Of a DNA stretch of 64,000 nucleotides, positions 1 through 9,010 are shown piece after piece. Position numbers and translations under genes: made by a program. The DNA lies in assembly GCF_018449435.1 (NCBI RefSeq), contig NZ_JAHCMU010000002.1:1-64000 (forward strand). Reading direction: 5' to 3'. Under the pieces are notes generated by a model. That model searched no databases. It saw only the letters and a list, made by a program, of their open reading frames with translations, and was not told the origin of the DNA. Origin of the DNA: Flagellimonas sp. 389. Lineage in GTDB: Bacteria; Bacteroidota; Bacteroidia; Flavobacteriales; Flavobacteriaceae. The first letter of the stretch is position 1; the number at the start of each line of letters is the position of its first letter.

Positions 1-77
1 TTAGGTGTTAGGTGTTAGGTGTTAGGTGTTAGGTGTTAGGTGTTAGGTGTTAGGTGTTAGGTGTTAGGTGTTAGGTG
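1..77. repeat. Heptamer tandem array, unit TTAGGTG, 11 copies
   Basis: Eleven perfect head-to-tail copies of TTAGGTG run from the first base of the window, so the array probably continues to the left. It lies beyond the terminator of nrdA and holds no gene. Two other arrays with a 7-bp period but a different unit occur near 11.8 and 12.0 kb. Heptanucleotide arrays of this kind are best known from cyanobacteria (STRR sequences); no function can be read from the sequence. Confidence 0.97.
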
Positions 78-190
78 AAAAGTACGAAATGTGATTTTAT
101 GGATGTACAGTTCTGAATTAAAATAATATACGTTTTTGAACAACTAATAAACTATTAGCCTTCTTTCTTTAATCTATTTTCTGAGTTCTG

Positions 191-241
191 GAAACAAAAA
201 CACCCCAAGAAAGGTTCATTTTATAATAAACTTTCCCGAGG
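191..241 (-). terminator. Intrinsic terminator of nrdB-nrdA
   Basis: Read on the minus strand, an 11-bp stem (arms at 231-241 and 203-213, including G-U pairs) with a 17-nt loop is followed at once by a T-rich run (191-202). It lies about 45 bp beyond the nrdA stop codon. A smaller perfect hairpin (266-284, 7-bp arms ATACTGA/TCAGTAT) sits between the stop and this terminator. Confidence 0.65.
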
Positions 242-287
242 CGTTTATTTAATAAACACTATCACATACTGATAAGTTCAGTATAAA

Positions 288-2768
288 CTATGATCCACAC
301 ATTAAGCAATCATCGTCCGCTTGGCCTTCTTTGGCCCGTGCAATCATTTCTTTCATCTCTTCTGCCGTCATTGGCTGTATGTCCACTTCTTGTTGACTTA
401 CCGGAGTAGTCTCAATTTTAAGCTCTTCAGTGGTAGCATTGGGGGTAGTGGCGACTACTTCAGCTTCAGCTGCAACGCTAACTGGAATTTCTTTCTTTTT
501 GGTGTTGTCCAATGTAAACTTGATAGCGTCCACAGCTGCTTTGGTTCTTAGATAGTACATGCCCGTTTTGAGGCCGCTCTTCCATGCATAAAAATGCATA
601 GAGGTCAATTTTGGGTAATTCGCATTTTCCATGAAAAGGTTCAGGGATTGGCTCTGATCAATAAAATAGCCTCGCTGCCTGCTCATATCTATAATATCCT
701 TCATGCTAAGCTCCCATACCGTTTGGTATAGTTCTTTTATATCTTCTGGAATACCATCAATATGCTGTATGGAACCATTGGCACGCATTAATTCTTGTTT
801 TAGGTTCTCGTTCCAAAGTCCCAGTTTCACTAAGTCCTCTAAAAGATGTTTATTGACCACGATAAACTCTCCGGAAAGTACTCTTCTTGTATAAATGTTG
901 GAAGTATAAGGTTCAAAACATTCATTATTACCTAAAATTTGTGAAGTTGAGGCCGTGGGCATGGGAGCGACCAATAGCGAGTTGCGTATACCATGTTTCT
1001 TGACTTCTTTTCTCAATTTGTTCCAATCCCATCTACCAGATAGTTCTTCGTCCTCAATTCCCCAAAGGTTATGTTGAAACTCTCCTTTCGACATTGGGGA
1101 TTCTTTATAACTTGAGTAAGCTCCATCTTCTTTTGCTTCCTCCATCGAAGCTGTAACCGCTGCGAAATAAAGTGTTTCAAAAATTTCTTGGTTCAACTTT
1201 TTAGCTTCGTCACTTGTAAAGGGCAATCGTAACATGATAAAAGCATCTGCAAGTCCTTGCACTCCCAATCCGATTGGCCTATGCCTCATGTTGGAGTTTT
1301 CAGCTTCTTTTACAGGATAGTAATTGCGGTCTATTACTCGGTTTAAATTTTTAGTGACTCTCTTTGTAACCTTAAAAAGTTCTTTATGGTCAAATGCTCC
1401 ATTCTTAATAAACATGGGTAATGCAATCGATGCAAGATTACATACAGCGACCTCATCTGGTGAGGTATATTCCAAAATTTCAGTACAAAGGTTAGAAGAA
1501 CGGATAGTTCCCAGATTTTTCTGGTTGCTCTTTCGGTTTGCTGCATCTTTGTAAAGCATATACGGGGTTCCCGTTTCTATTTGGGACTCCAAAATTTTCT
1601 CCCAAAGTTCTCTGGCTCTTATGGTTTTACGCCCTTTTCCCTCTGCTTCATATTTGGTGTACAGTGCTTCAAACTCTTCACTGTGGGTACTGAAAAGGTT
1701 TGGACATTCGTTTGGACACATCAATGTCCATTCCCCATCGGCTTCTACTCGTTTCATGAACAAATCGGGAATCCACATCGCGTAAAAAAGGTCACGGGCA
1801 CGCATTTCTTCTTTTCCATGGTTCTTTTTCAAATCCAAAAAGTCAAAAATATCCGCATGCCATGGTTCTACATAAATAGCAAAGCTTCCTTTTCGCTTGC
1901 CTCCACCTTGATCCACGTAACGGGCCGTGTCATTAAAAACACGAAGCATTGGAACAATTCCGTTGGATGTTCCATTGGTGCCCGCAATGTAGGATCCGGT
2001 TGCTCTAACATTATGTATAGAAAGTCCTATTCCACCTGCTGACTGGGAAATCTTGGCAGTTTGTTTTAGGGTGTCGTAAATGCCATCTATACTATCATCC
2101 TTCATTGCTAGAAGGAAACAAGAGGACATTTGTGGTTTTGGTGTTCCAGAGTTAAAAAGGGTAGGTGTAGCGTGCGTAAAATATTTTTTCGACATGAGCT
2201 CATAGGTCTCTACTACCGAGTCCAAATCGTTCAAATGAATCCCAACTGCAACCCTCATGAGCATATGTTGTGGACGTTCTGCTATCTTACCATTGATCTT
2301 GAGCAAATACGAACGTTCCAATGTCTTAAAACCGAAATAGTCGTAGCCAAAATCTCGATTATAAATAATCGTTGAATCTAATTTATCGGCATTTTCAGAA
2401 ATTACCTTATATACTTCGTCCGATAACAGCGGCGCTTTTTTACCAGTTCTTGGATTCACGTATTCGTACAGATCCTTCATGGTTTCAGAGAAGGACTTTT
2501 TACTGTTCTTGTGCAGATTTGAAACGGAAATACGAGCAGCCAGTTTTGCGTAATCTGGATGGGTAGTCGTCATCGTCGCCGCAATTTCCGCAGCAAGATT
2601 ATCAAGTTCTGAAGTAGTTACTCCATCATACAAACCTTCAATGACCCGCATAGCCACTTTCACAGGGTCGACCAAACCATTGAGGCCATAACAAAGCTTT
2701 CTTACTCTGGCCGTGATTTTATCGAACATCATCGGCTCTTTTCTTCCATCTCTTTTTACTACAAACAT
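288..2768 (-). CDS. nrdA: Ribonucleoside-diphosphate reductase, alpha subunit (class Ia)
   Basis: Large catalytic subunit (826 aa), which reduces ribonucleoside diphosphates to deoxyribonucleotides in the cytoplasm together with NrdB. Visible features are an N-terminal ATP-cone (about residues 1-95, starting [12 protein letters not shown]), the active-site stretch SSNLCTEIL near residue 430, [14 protein letters not shown] near residue 600, and a C-terminal redox pair (CLMC, four residues from the end) that is re-reduced by thioredoxin or glutaredoxin. A 40-residue linker rich in T, E and V separates the barrel from this tail. It is downstream of nrdB with a 138-bp gap that contains a perfect hairpin. 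The ATP-cone implies allosteric activity control by ATP/dATP. Full length and certain. Confidence 0.98.
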   Translation of the reverse strand: MFVVKRDGRKEPMMFDKITARVRKLCYGLNGLVDPVKVAMRVIEGLYDGVTTSELDNLAAEIAATMTTTHPDYAKLAARISVSNLHKNSKKSFSETMKDLYEYVNPRTGKKAPLLSDEVYKVISENADKLDSTIIYNRDFGYDYFGFKTLERSYLLKINGKIAERPQHMLMRVAVGIHLNDLDSVVETYELMSKKYFTHATPTLFNSGTPKPQMSSCFLLAMKDDSIDGIYDTLKQTAKISQSAGGIGLSIHNVRATGSYIAGTNGTSNGIVPMLRVFNDTARYVDQGGGKRKGSFAIYVEPWHADIFDFLDLKKNHGKEEMRARDLFYAMWIPDLFMKRVEADGEWTLMCPNECPNLFSTHSEEFEALYTKYEAEGKGRKTIRARELWEKILESQIETGTPYMLYKDAANRKSNQKNLGTIRSSNLCTEILEYTSPDEVAVCNLASIALPMFIKNGAFDHKELFKVTKRVTKNLNRVIDRNYYPVKEAENSNMRHRPIGLGVQGLADAFIMLRLPFTSDEAKKLNQEIFETLYFAAVTASMEEAKEDGAYSSYKESPMSKGEFQHNLWGIEDEELSGRWDWNKLRKEVKKHGIRNSLLVAPMPTASTSQILGNNECFEPYTSNIYTRRVLSGEFIVVNKHLLEDLVKLGLWNENLKQELMRANGSIQHIDGIPEDIKELYQTVWELSMKDIIDMSRQRGYFIDQSQSLNLFMENANYPKLTSMHFYAWKSGLKTGMYYLRTKAAVDAIKFTLDNTKKKEIPVSVAAEAEVVATTPNATTEELKIETTPVSQQEVDIQPMTAEEMKEMIARAKEGQADDDCLMCGS

Positions 2769-2826
2769 ATGCTACAAATATTTTTAATATGGCATGACAA
2801 GTCAAACCATTGTTACATTTTGGTAT

Positions 2827-2847
2827 GTATTACGGATATCGTAATAC
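2827..2847. promoter_or_regulatory. Perfect hairpin between nrdB and nrdA
   Basis: Arms GTATTACG and CGTAATAC (2827-2834, 2840-2847) enclose the 5-nt loop GATAT. It lies in the 138-bp gap between the nrdB stop and the nrdA start, about 60 bp before nrdA. No T-run follows on the minus strand, so it does not look like a terminator. It could be an operator, or an RNA hairpin affecting stability or relative expression of the two subunits; that is inference. Confidence 0.45.
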
Positions 2848-2906
2848 AGATTTGGTCAAGAATGATAAAGAACAGTTGGGGTAGATTTTTTTAGGCTGTG
2901 GTCTAT

Positions 2907-3893
2907 TTAAAAATCAGCGTCAAAACTGATTTTTTGGGCATCAGCATCTTTTTCTTTGTTCAAAACACCTGCTTTTTGATATTCTGACACTCTTTTTTCA
3001 AAGAAATTGGTCTTTCCCTGTAATGAAATCATATCCATGAAATCAAAAGGATTGGTGGAGTTGTATACTTTTTCACATTCCAGTTCCACCAAAAGCCTAT
3101 CGGTTACAAACTCTAGGTACTGTGTCATTAATTTAGAGTTCATTCCAATAAGACTCACAGGGAGTGACTCGGTGATAAACTCTCTTTCTATATTAAGAGC
3201 ATCCACTATTATCGAAGTAATACGTTCTTTGGGCACTTTATTTATCAAGTGCTTATTGTGCAAATGCACCGCATAGTCACAATGCATTCCTTCGTCTCTA
3301 GATATTAGTTCATTGGAAAAGGTCAATCCCGGCATAAGTCCTCTTTTCTTCAGCCAAAAAATAGAACAGAACGCTCCCGAGAAGAAAATACCCTCTACTG
3401 CTGCAAAAGCAATTAATCGTTCCGCAAAACTTGGAGAATCTATCCATTTCAACGCCCAGTCCGCCTTCTTTTTAATTGCGGGAAAGTTTTCTATGGCCTT
3501 AAAAAGGACATTCTTTTCCTTTTCGTCTTTTACGTATGTATCTATTAACAAAGAATATGTTTCAGAATGGATATTTTCCATCATAATCTGAAACCCGTAA
3601 AAGAACTTGGCTTCGGAATACTGTACTTCGTTTACAAAGTTTTCGGCCAAATTTTCATTGACAATGCCATCGGAAGCAGCAAAAAAGGCCAAAATATGCT
3701 TCACAAAATAGCGTTCATCTTCACTTAATTTGTTGTTCCAATCTGTTAAGTCTTGGTGCAAATCGATTTCTTCCGCAGTCCAAAAACAAGCTTCACATTT
3801 TTTGTACCATTCCCATAAATCATGATGTTGAATAGGGAAAATCACAAATCTGTCTTCATTCTCTTCTAAAATCGGTTCTACTGCTTCGGACAT
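2907..3893 (-). CDS. nrdB: Ribonucleoside-diphosphate reductase, beta subunit (class Ia)
   Basis: Small subunit (328 aa), which houses the di-iron centre and tyrosyl radical that start catalysis in NrdA. Metal and radical residues are visible: D44 (in WTAEEIDL), E106 and H109 with the radical tyrosine Y113 (ENIHSETY), E near 167 (AVEGIFFSG) and the E/H pair in RDEGMHCDY near 200. The motif context [15 protein letters not shown] is of the eukaryote-like type common in Bacteroidota. The tyrosine is retained, so a normal Fe2-Y enzyme is expected. First gene of the nrdBA unit; inverted repeats lie about 80-130 bp upstream. Confidence 0.98.
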   Translation of the reverse strand: MSEAVEPILEENEDRFVIFPIQHHDLWEWYKKCEACFWTAEEIDLHQDLTDWNNKLSEDERYFVKHILAFFAASDGIVNENLAENFVNEVQYSEAKFFYGFQIMMENIHSETYSLLIDTYVKDEKEKNVLFKAIENFPAIKKKADWALKWIDSPSFAERLIAFAAVEGIFFSGAFCSIFWLKKRGLMPGLTFSNELISRDEGMHCDYAVHLHNKHLINKVPKERITSIIVDALNIEREFITESLPVSLIGMNSKLMTQYLEFVTDRLLVELECEKVYNSTNPFDFMDMISLQGKTNFFEKRVSEYQKAGVLNKEKDADAQKISFDADF

Positions 3894-3975
3894 CTTTATT
3901 TGTTAAAAGGTTATACTCTGGAAGAAATATTTTAGCTACAAGCTAAACAAAGATTTAAAAATGCATCCAGATTAT

Positions 3976-4024
3976 AAACTTTGTTTTATCAAATTGAAAA
4001 CAAAGTTTTTAACACAACATGTTG
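3976..4024. promoter_or_regulatory. Inverted repeats upstream of nrdB
   Basis: A perfect 12-bp inverted repeat, AAACTTTGTTTT (3976-3987) and its complement (3997-4008), has a 9-nt spacer. It is followed 6 bp on by the 10-bp palindrome CAACATGTTG (4015-4024). Both lie 80-130 bp before the nrdB start, where an operator would be expected. The second palindrome resembles one half of an NrdR box, but only in part, so no regulator is assigned. Confidence 0.45.
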
Positions 4025-4112
4025 AAATCTAGGCTCGCAAGTGATGTTCGCTAGACTTTTTAAAATATGGTGTTTGAGTATATTTTTTGGTAAGATTCAA
4101 CAATAATAAAAA

Positions 4113-4148
4113 AGACCAAAAAGTATATTTATAAATACTTTTTGGTCT
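4113..4148 (-). terminator. Strong intrinsic terminator, minus strand
   Basis: A perfect 14-bp stem (arms AGACCAAAAAGTAT at 4113-4126 and its complement at 4135-4148) with an 8-nt loop. On the minus strand it is followed by TTTTTTATTATT. It would end a minus-strand transcript coming from about 4.2-4.5 kb, which is the best evidence that something is transcribed leftward there. Confidence 0.7.
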
Positions 4149-4201
4149 AAATCTACTATACTATAACAAGGTTCATGGAGCGATATGACATCACCAAAAT
4201 T

Positions 4202-4350
4202 GTACGGCCAACTTAGTTTGTATTTTAGAATTATTTTGGCTTTAGGTAGTTCCCCCGAAACCCAAAGTCAACTTTCTTTCTAAAACGCAACCAAGGGTTA
4301 TACGTTGCAAGCAGTTTCTATAATCAAGAGTTTGGTTGCCCTGGCCGTAC
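4202..4350. other. Element bounded by 9-bp inverted repeats
   Basis: GTACGGCCA (4202-4210) and TGGCCGTAC (4342-4350) enclose 131 bp. Inside, further complementary segments occur (GCAAC/GTTGC near 4287-4305 and GCAACC/GGTTGC), so an RNA from either strand could fold into a closed structure. On the minus strand, 4317-4231 is open for 28 codons after a stop and reads through YNPWLRFRKK and GFRGNYLKPK before TAA, without an ATG. The element may be a structured RNA, a decayed gene end or a small mobile repeat; the sequence alone does not decide. Confidence 0.4.
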
Positions 4351-4397
4351 GTTTATTGGTAATGTTAATGTTTAAGAACTTTTATGATTGGAAGCCA

Positions 4398-4517
4398 TTA
4401 ATCTTTTACAACTATCTCTTCCCAATCTGGCTGCATTTTCAATTCTTTGTTCTCTAAAATAGCAGCGAAAATTAGAGCAAATATCAAAATTGCGAATAAT
4501 ACAACACATTTTCTCAT
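4398..4517 (-). CDS. Possible small membrane protein, 39 aa
   Basis: A short frame starting ATG at 4517 (MRKCVVLFAILIFALIF) encodes one hydrophobic helix (about residues 4-20) and a charged, acidic tail ending EEIVVKD. A longer in-frame ATG at 4583 would add 22 hydrophilic residues and seems less likely. It is upstream of, and on the same strand as, the terminator at 4113-4148. I do not recognise a family. Lone short frames with one hydrophobic stretch arise by chance, so this is tentative. Confidence 0.35.
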   Translation of the reverse strand: MRKCVVLFAILIFALIFAAILENKELKMQPDWEEIVVKD

Positions 4518-4757
4518 TTGAGTTTGGTTTTGGTTGTCTACTAATTTTTGACATTGTGAATGTATAAAACAAACAGGTCGCAAATGACACGGTATGTATA
4601 AACGGTTATTTTTTGTGTATAGTTGGTTTTTAGTCTTTTAGCATGAATGTAATGCGATAGAAAAAAGAAATCGGCTTTTAAGAAAAATTTTACAATATGT
4701 ACATCGCCTCGGTTTTTTTACCAGTTATAAGCCCAAAATGTCCATTAGCACATATTT

Positions 4758-4790
4758 TTGAATACCCTGAGTAGAATAATCTTAAATTTG
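4758..4790 (+). promoter_or_regulatory. Bacteroidota-type promoter before LytTR gene
   Basis: TAAATTTG (4783-4790) matches the Bacteroidota -7 consensus TAnnTTTG exactly, and a TTG at 4758-4760 stands 22 bp upstream as a candidate -33 element (the known spacing is about 17-23). The start codon of the regulator follows 24 bp later. Confidence 0.6.
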
Positions 4791-4814
4791 ATAGTATAGC
4801 ATATAAACTAAGGA

Positions 4815-5549
4815 ATGTTAGAAGCAGTTATAGTTGATGATGAGGTAAAAGCTTTGCAAAGCTTGAGTTGGGAATTAACCAATTTGAGTGATGAGGTGGA
4901 TATAATAGCTTCTTTTACAGATGCGCAAGAAGCATTGGACTATCTTGAAAAAAATACTCCAGACTGCCTTTTTTTGGATATAGAAATGCCGACCATGGAT
5001 GGTTTTCAATTTATAAAGAACCTAAAAAACAAAGATTTTCCTGTCGTTATTACAACGGCTTATAACCAGTATGCTCTGCAGGCTTTAAAAAACGAAGCTA
5101 TTGATTATTTGTTGAAGCCCATAGATACAGATGATCTTCGCGAGACAATTACTAAAATCAAAAAATATAATGCAAAAAATCTGACGATTGAAAAGTTGGA
5201 AAAAATTCTGCTTAACTTCAATGCAGAATCCCAAAGTAAAAAAATAACCATAAATACGGATGGTAAATTGTTGTTCCTGAATAGTGATGACATATTATAT
5301 GCAGAGTCGGATGGAAACTATAGTACCATCTTTCTTAGTGATGGGCAAAAAATATTACTCACCAAAAAACTTAAGGAGGTGAACAACCTATTGCCGGACA
5401 ATAGCTTCTTTAGAATACACAATTCATACATCATCAATCTCAATAAGATAAAAGAGTTTTTAAAAACGGACGGTTATGTAGTTTTAGAATCAAATCATAA
5501 AATTCCCGTCTCCCGGCAAAAGAAATCCGATTTTTTGGATATGCTGTAA
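4815..5549 (+). CDS. LytTR-family response regulator
   Basis: A 244-aa transcriptional regulator. The N-terminal receiver domain (about 1-120) has the acidic pair D8/D9 (VIVDDE), phospho-acceptor D55 (CLFLDIEMPTMDG), a T in VVITTAYN and a K in YLLKPI. The C-terminal LytTR DNA-binding domain (about 140-243) includes YAESDGNYSTI and FFRIHNSYIINL. It starts 15 bp before the partner kinase, so the two form an operon. Family knowledge: the kinase phosphorylates the receiver and LytTR then binds pairs of short direct repeats. The target genes are not evident here. Confidence 0.93.
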   Translation: MLEAVIVDDEVKALQSLSWELTNLSDEVDIIASFTDAQEALDYLEKNTPDCLFLDIEMPTMDGFQFIKNLKNKDFPVVITTAYNQYALQALKNEAIDYLLKPIDTDDLRETITKIKKYNAKNLTIEKLEKILLNFNAESQSKKITINTDGKLLFLNSDDILYAESDGNYSTIFLSDGQKILLTKKLKEVNNLLPDNSFFRIHNSYIINLNKIKEFLKTDGYVVLESNHKIPVSRQKKSDFLDML

Positions 5550-5564
5550 CTTCCCAAACCGCCT

Positions 5565-7523
5565 GTGCTTAAAAAACTATTGATAACGACCGAAAACCTG
5601 CGATCACAAAAAAAAACTACACTTCTTTTTTTTCTGGCTTTTTATACCGTAACAGCTCAAGAAATTCCAGATTCATTTAAAGAAAAAGCAGAAAAGCTAG
5701 TATCCATGAGGCCTAAAACCTACCTTACGCTGGATACCGAATTACAAATTGAAAAAAGGGATACTACACTATTACGCTATTTTGCCAATTTGTGCAAAGA
5801 AGAAAAGTATTTGGAAGGAGAATCGTATGCTCTAGACCAAATTGGTGCCAAGTATAGGAACATATCACAATTTAAAAAGGCCGCAGACCTTCATCAAGAA
5901 GCATTACGTATTGCAGAGGAAGCCAATAATACAGAACTAAAGGTAAGAGCTCTCAATATGCTGGGGGTGGTCTATAGAAGAACAGATGCCATTAAGACCG
6001 CCTTGGACTATAACCAAAAGGCACTAGAACTGGCAGAGGATGTTGTAAACCCGTCCCATCATATAAAAAGAAGTATCAATGTCTCCTTAAACTGTATTGG
6101 AAATCTTTATAAAGCACTGGAACAATATGATTTAGCTATCATACAGTTTAAAAGAGCGCTTAAGTTTGAAGAAGAACTAGACAATAAATTAGGTTTAGCC
6201 ATCAACCATCAAAACATAGGGGGATGTCTTGAACAAAAGGGCGATTTAGAAGGAGCACTAGAAAACTATAGAAAATCATTGGCGTACAATGAAGAAATTG
6301 ATTCTGATTTTGGCCGAATCTATTGCAAGAATAGTATAGCGCAAATCTATTTGAAGCAAAATATGCCATATGCTGCCCTAGTCCTTTTAGAACCGCTCTA
6401 TGAACAGACCAGAAATGTTGGTGATTTTTATGTTACCTCCTCAGTTTTCATCAATACCGGATGGGCACATACGGAATTAGGAAATTTTGATAAAGCGGAG
6501 AAATTTATAAACGATGGTCTGGATATGGCAAGAACTCATAATATGCCGGGCAACGTGCTCTATGGGTATCAAAAGCTTTCAGATTTTGAGTTAAGAAGTG
6601 GTAATTATCAGAAAGCATATGAATATTACAAAAGGGCAGATGAATATGACGAAGAAATTTCCAGTGCAACCAATTTTAGGTATATGAACGATGTTATCGT
6701 TCGTTATGAAGCTGATAAAAAAAACAACCAAATCTCTGTTCTTGCCAAGGAAAATGAGATTGTTCGGTTAAGGCTTAGAAAAAACCAGACTACATTGCTC
6801 GTTAGTACGCTCATAGTAGGCCTAATCGCTTCCATTCTCTATATTCTTTACAGACAATACCAAAGCAAAAATGAAAAAAGAGTATTAAGCTTGGAACAAA
6901 ATCTATTGCGCAGCCAGATGAACCCTCATTTTCTGTTCAACTCATTAAATTCCATAAAACTTTATATCATTAACAATGAGCAAAAAAATGCTGTCCATTA
7001 TCTGAACAAATTTTCCAAATTGGTGCGCAAGATATTGGAAGCGTCTTCATTAAAGGAGATTACCCTTGCAGAGGAATTAGAAACCGTAGAACTCTACATG
7101 AATATTGAAAACATACGATTCTCAAATGAAATAGATTTTAGGATTACCGTAGATGATACCGTTAATACCGAAAACATAAAGGTCCCCTCTTTGGCATTAC
7201 AGCCATTTTTAGAGAACTCCCTATGGCATGGTCTATCTCCTAAAGAAGGGGAAAAGAAAATCCATGTAAACATCAAAAAGAAAAACGAAAGCCATATCTC
7301 TATAGAAATTACGGACAATGGTGTAGGAAGAGGCGCAGCACAGACCAACAAAGAAAATAGGGTATTAAAAAGGAAGTCTGTGGGCATTCGTATTACCAAA
7401 GAACGGTTGGCAAACTTTTCCAAAGACTACCAAAACAAATTTGAAGTTGATATTATAGATCTGTTCAATGAAAACGGAAATCCCAAAGGGACAAAAGTTA
7501 TCTTGGATATTCCTACGATTTAG
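5565..7523 (+). CDS. TPR sensor histidine kinase, LytS-like
   Basis: A 652-aa membrane kinase that should phosphorylate the regulator encoded just upstream. The order is N-terminal signal-like hydrophobic stretch (about 18-31, ending TAQE), tetratricopeptide repeats (about 70-370), one transmembrane helix (410-430), His_kinase domain with phospho-acceptor H455 in NPHFLFNSL, and a HATPase domain with LQPFLENSLWHG and ITDNGVGRG. The TPRs would lie outside the inner membrane as the sensor. The start is GTG, 15 bp after the regulator stop. The 3' end overlaps the convergent DUF3109 gene by 11 bp. Confidence 0.92.
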   Translation: MLKKLLITTENLRSQKKTTLLFFLAFYTVTAQEIPDSFKEKAEKLVSMRPKTYLTLDTELQIEKRDTTLLRYFANLCKEEKYLEGESYALDQIGAKYRNISQFKKAADLHQEALRIAEEANNTELKVRALNMLGVVYRRTDAIKTALDYNQKALELAEDVVNPSHHIKRSINVSLNCIGNLYKALEQYDLAIIQFKRALKFEEELDNKLGLAINHQNIGGCLEQKGDLEGALENYRKSLAYNEEIDSDFGRIYCKNSIAQIYLKQNMPYAALVLLEPLYEQTRNVGDFYVTSSVFINTGWAHTELGNFDKAEKFINDGLDMARTHNMPGNVLYGYQKLSDFELRSGNYQKAYEYYKRADEYDEEISSATNFRYMNDVIVRYEADKKNNQISVLAKENEIVRLRLRKNQTTLLVSTLIVGLIASILYILYRQYQSKNEKRVLSLEQNLLRSQMNPHFLFNSLNSIKLYIINNEQKNAVHYLNKFSKLVRKILEASSLKEITLAEELETVELYMNIENIRFSNEIDFRITVDDTVNTENIKVPSLALQPFLENSLWHGLSPKEGEKKIHVNIKKKNESHISIEITDNGVGRGAAQTNKENRVLKRKSVGIRITKERLANFSKDYQNKFEVDIIDLFNENGNPKGTKVILDIPTI

Positions 7524-8085
7524 AATTTTCCGCTGCCACAGTTTCCAGTTCTGAGTACCATGCCTTCCCAAATTTTTTGATCAGTGCATCTTTTACAAAC
7601 TTGTAGACAGGGACTTTTAGTTCTTCGCCCAAACTACAGGCAGGATCACAAATTTCCCATTTATGATAGTTTACTGCTGTAAACTCGCTGTATTCTCTGG
7701 TCCGTATGGGGTATAAATGACAAGAGACGGGTTTTTTCCAAGTCGTGGCTCCATCGTTATAAGCCGCTTCCAAACCGCACTTTGCAACTCCTTTTTCAGA
7801 AAAAATAACATAGGCACACTCACTCTTGTTCACCAAAGGTGTTTCCCATTCACCATCCTCTCCCTTAACAAAGGCACCTTGTTCCATAATGGCATCTACT
7901 CCCTCTGGTCTTAAATATGGTTTTACAGCTTCAAAAACATTCACCAGTATTTCTGTTTCATAATCTTCCAAGGGAGCGCCATATTCGCCATCCACACAGC
8001 AAGCACCTTTACATGCACTTAAATTACATACAAAATCATTTTCAATAATCTCCTCAGAAACAATAGTTTTTCCTATTTGGAACAT
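7513..8085 (-). CDS. DUF3109 family cysteine-rich protein
   Basis: A 190-aa cytosolic protein of the DUF3109 family. Cysteines cluster at the N-terminus (CNLSACKGACCVDGEYGAP) and recur as KCGLEAA, SCHLYPIR and ICDPACSLG; the family is thought to bind a metal or Fe-S centre, but no reaction is established. Single gene, convergent with the kinase and divergent from marC. Full length. Confidence 0.88.
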   Translation of the reverse strand: MFQIGKTIVSEEIIENDFVCNLSACKGACCVDGEYGAPLEDYETEILVNVFEAVKPYLRPEGVDAIMEQGAFVKGEDGEWETPLVNKSECAYVIFSEKGVAKCGLEAAYNDGATTWKKPVSCHLYPIRTREYSEFTAVNYHKWEICDPACSLGEELKVPVYKFVKDALIKKFGKAWYSELETVAAENSKS

Positions 8086-8205
8086 GGTTGTATCAACTTT
8101 TGCGGTAAAGGTAGTCCAAAACGTAAAATTTGATGTTTTCTATATCTTTTTATATCATCTTAAAGGAATTTTTAAGCGTAAATTTGCACCCTTAAAAATT
8201 TGACG

Positions 8206-8784
8206 ATGCATTTTAATTTTAAGCAAATTGTTACGGCCAGCATGATTCTTTTTGCGGTAATCGATATTTTGGGCAGTATCCCTATCATCATCTCTTTACG
8301 GAATAAAGTGGGCCATATTCAATCTGAAAAAGCATCTATAGTAGCTGCCTTTATTATGACCGCTTTTCTTTTTGTAGGTGATAGTATTCTTGGATTGATC
8401 GGAATCGATGTTAATTCCTTCGCGGTTGCCGGTGCTTTCGTAATTTTTTTCCTTGCTATTGAAATGGTATTGGGGGTTACGCTCTTTAGGGATGACATGC
8501 CAGAAACCGCTTCCATAGTTCCTATTGCCTTTCCTCTTATAGCGGGTGCAGGGACATTGACCTCCATTTTAACATTGAGAGCCGAATATCATGTTGAAAA
8601 CATTATCGTAGCGATTGTTGTAAATATTATCTTTGTATATCTGGTGTTAAAGTCCAGTTCTAAAATAGAACGGGTTTTGGGCAAAAACGGACTTAGCGTT
8701 ATTCGCAAGGTTTTTGGGGTTATTCTATTGGCAATTGCGGTCAAGCTCTTTGCCACTAATGTTAACCAGATGTTTTCAACATAA
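8206..8784 (+). CDS. MarC family integral membrane protein
   Basis: A 192-aa protein of the MarC/YhgN family with about six transmembrane helices (for example ILFAVIDILGSIPIIISL and VFGVILLAIAVKLFA). Members are polytopic inner-membrane proteins of uncertain substrate; the old link with multiple antibiotic resistance was not upheld. I place the start at ATG 8206 (MHFNFKQI), although a TTG lies two codons upstream. A TAAATTTG promoter-like box stands at 8179-8186. It is followed 16 bp later by a small membrane gene on the same strand. Confidence 0.9.
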   Translation: MHFNFKQIVTASMILFAVIDILGSIPIIISLRNKVGHIQSEKASIVAAFIMTAFLFVGDSILGLIGIDVNSFAVAGAFVIFFLAIEMVLGVTLFRDDMPETASIVPIAFPLIAGAGTLTSILTLRAEYHVENIIVAIVVNIIFVYLVLKSSSKIERVLGKNGLSVIRKVFGVILLAIAVKLFATNVNQMFST

Positions 8785-8800
8785 CATCAAATTAACAGCT

Positions 8801-9010
8801 ATGAAAAAAACACTTTTTATTGTCTTGATTATTTTGGCTTTGGCATTGATTGCCTATAACGTTACCTTACTGGATTTCAATAATCCTTTACAAGGTGACA
8901 GTAGTATCGCCTTAATAGGTATTTTAGCTTCATTATGTGCTGTGATGTTGCTTCTTATTTTTATGGTATCTAAAAAAATAGATAAAAAAATAAAAGGGCA
9001 TCAATCCTGA
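8801..9010 (+). CDS. Small two-helix membrane protein, 69 aa
   Basis: Starts at ATG 8801 (MKKTLFIVLIILALALIAYN), 16 bp after marC and on the same strand. It has two hydrophobic segments (about 4-22 and 38-60) separated by a short polar loop (NNPLQGDSS), and a lysine-rich C-terminal tail (KKIDKKIKG), suggesting both ends are cytoplasmic. No family recognised; similar small proteins are common in Flavobacteriia. Its 3' end overlaps the convergent protease gene by 10 bp. Confidence 0.72.
   Translation: MKKTLFIVLIILALALIAYNVTLLDFNNPLQGDSSIALIGILASLCAVMLLLIFMVSKKIDKKIKGHQS

Larger units (their letters stand above)
3894..4814. other. Gene-poor region, 0.9 kb
   Basis: Between nrdB and the LytTR regulator there is no conserved gene that I recognise. 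The stretch holds inverted repeats upstream of nrdB (3976-4024), a minus-strand terminator (4113-4148), an element bounded by 9-bp inverted repeats (4202-4350), one possible 39-codon membrane ORF (4398-4517, minus) and the promoter-like boxes of the regulator gene (4758-4790). Each is described separately. Confidence 0.8.

Noticed and set aside
1-77. CRISPR-like array
   Set aside because: The unit is 7 bp with no spacers; it is a simple tandem repeat. The same applies to the arrays at 11.8 and 12.0 kb.
1581-2042. 153-codon plus-strand reading frame opposite nrdA
   Set aside because: It lies wholly within the certain nrdA gene, has no recognisable domain, and its codons mirror nrdA wobble positions.
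4015-4024. Complete NrdR box
   Set aside because: Only the left half matches; a second box at the normal spacing was not found.
4202-4350. tmRNA, 4.5S RNA, RNase P RNA or tRNA
   Set aside because: No tRNA-like T-loop, no SRP GGAA/GGTG-type loop motif and no RNase P core sequence is visible in either strand.
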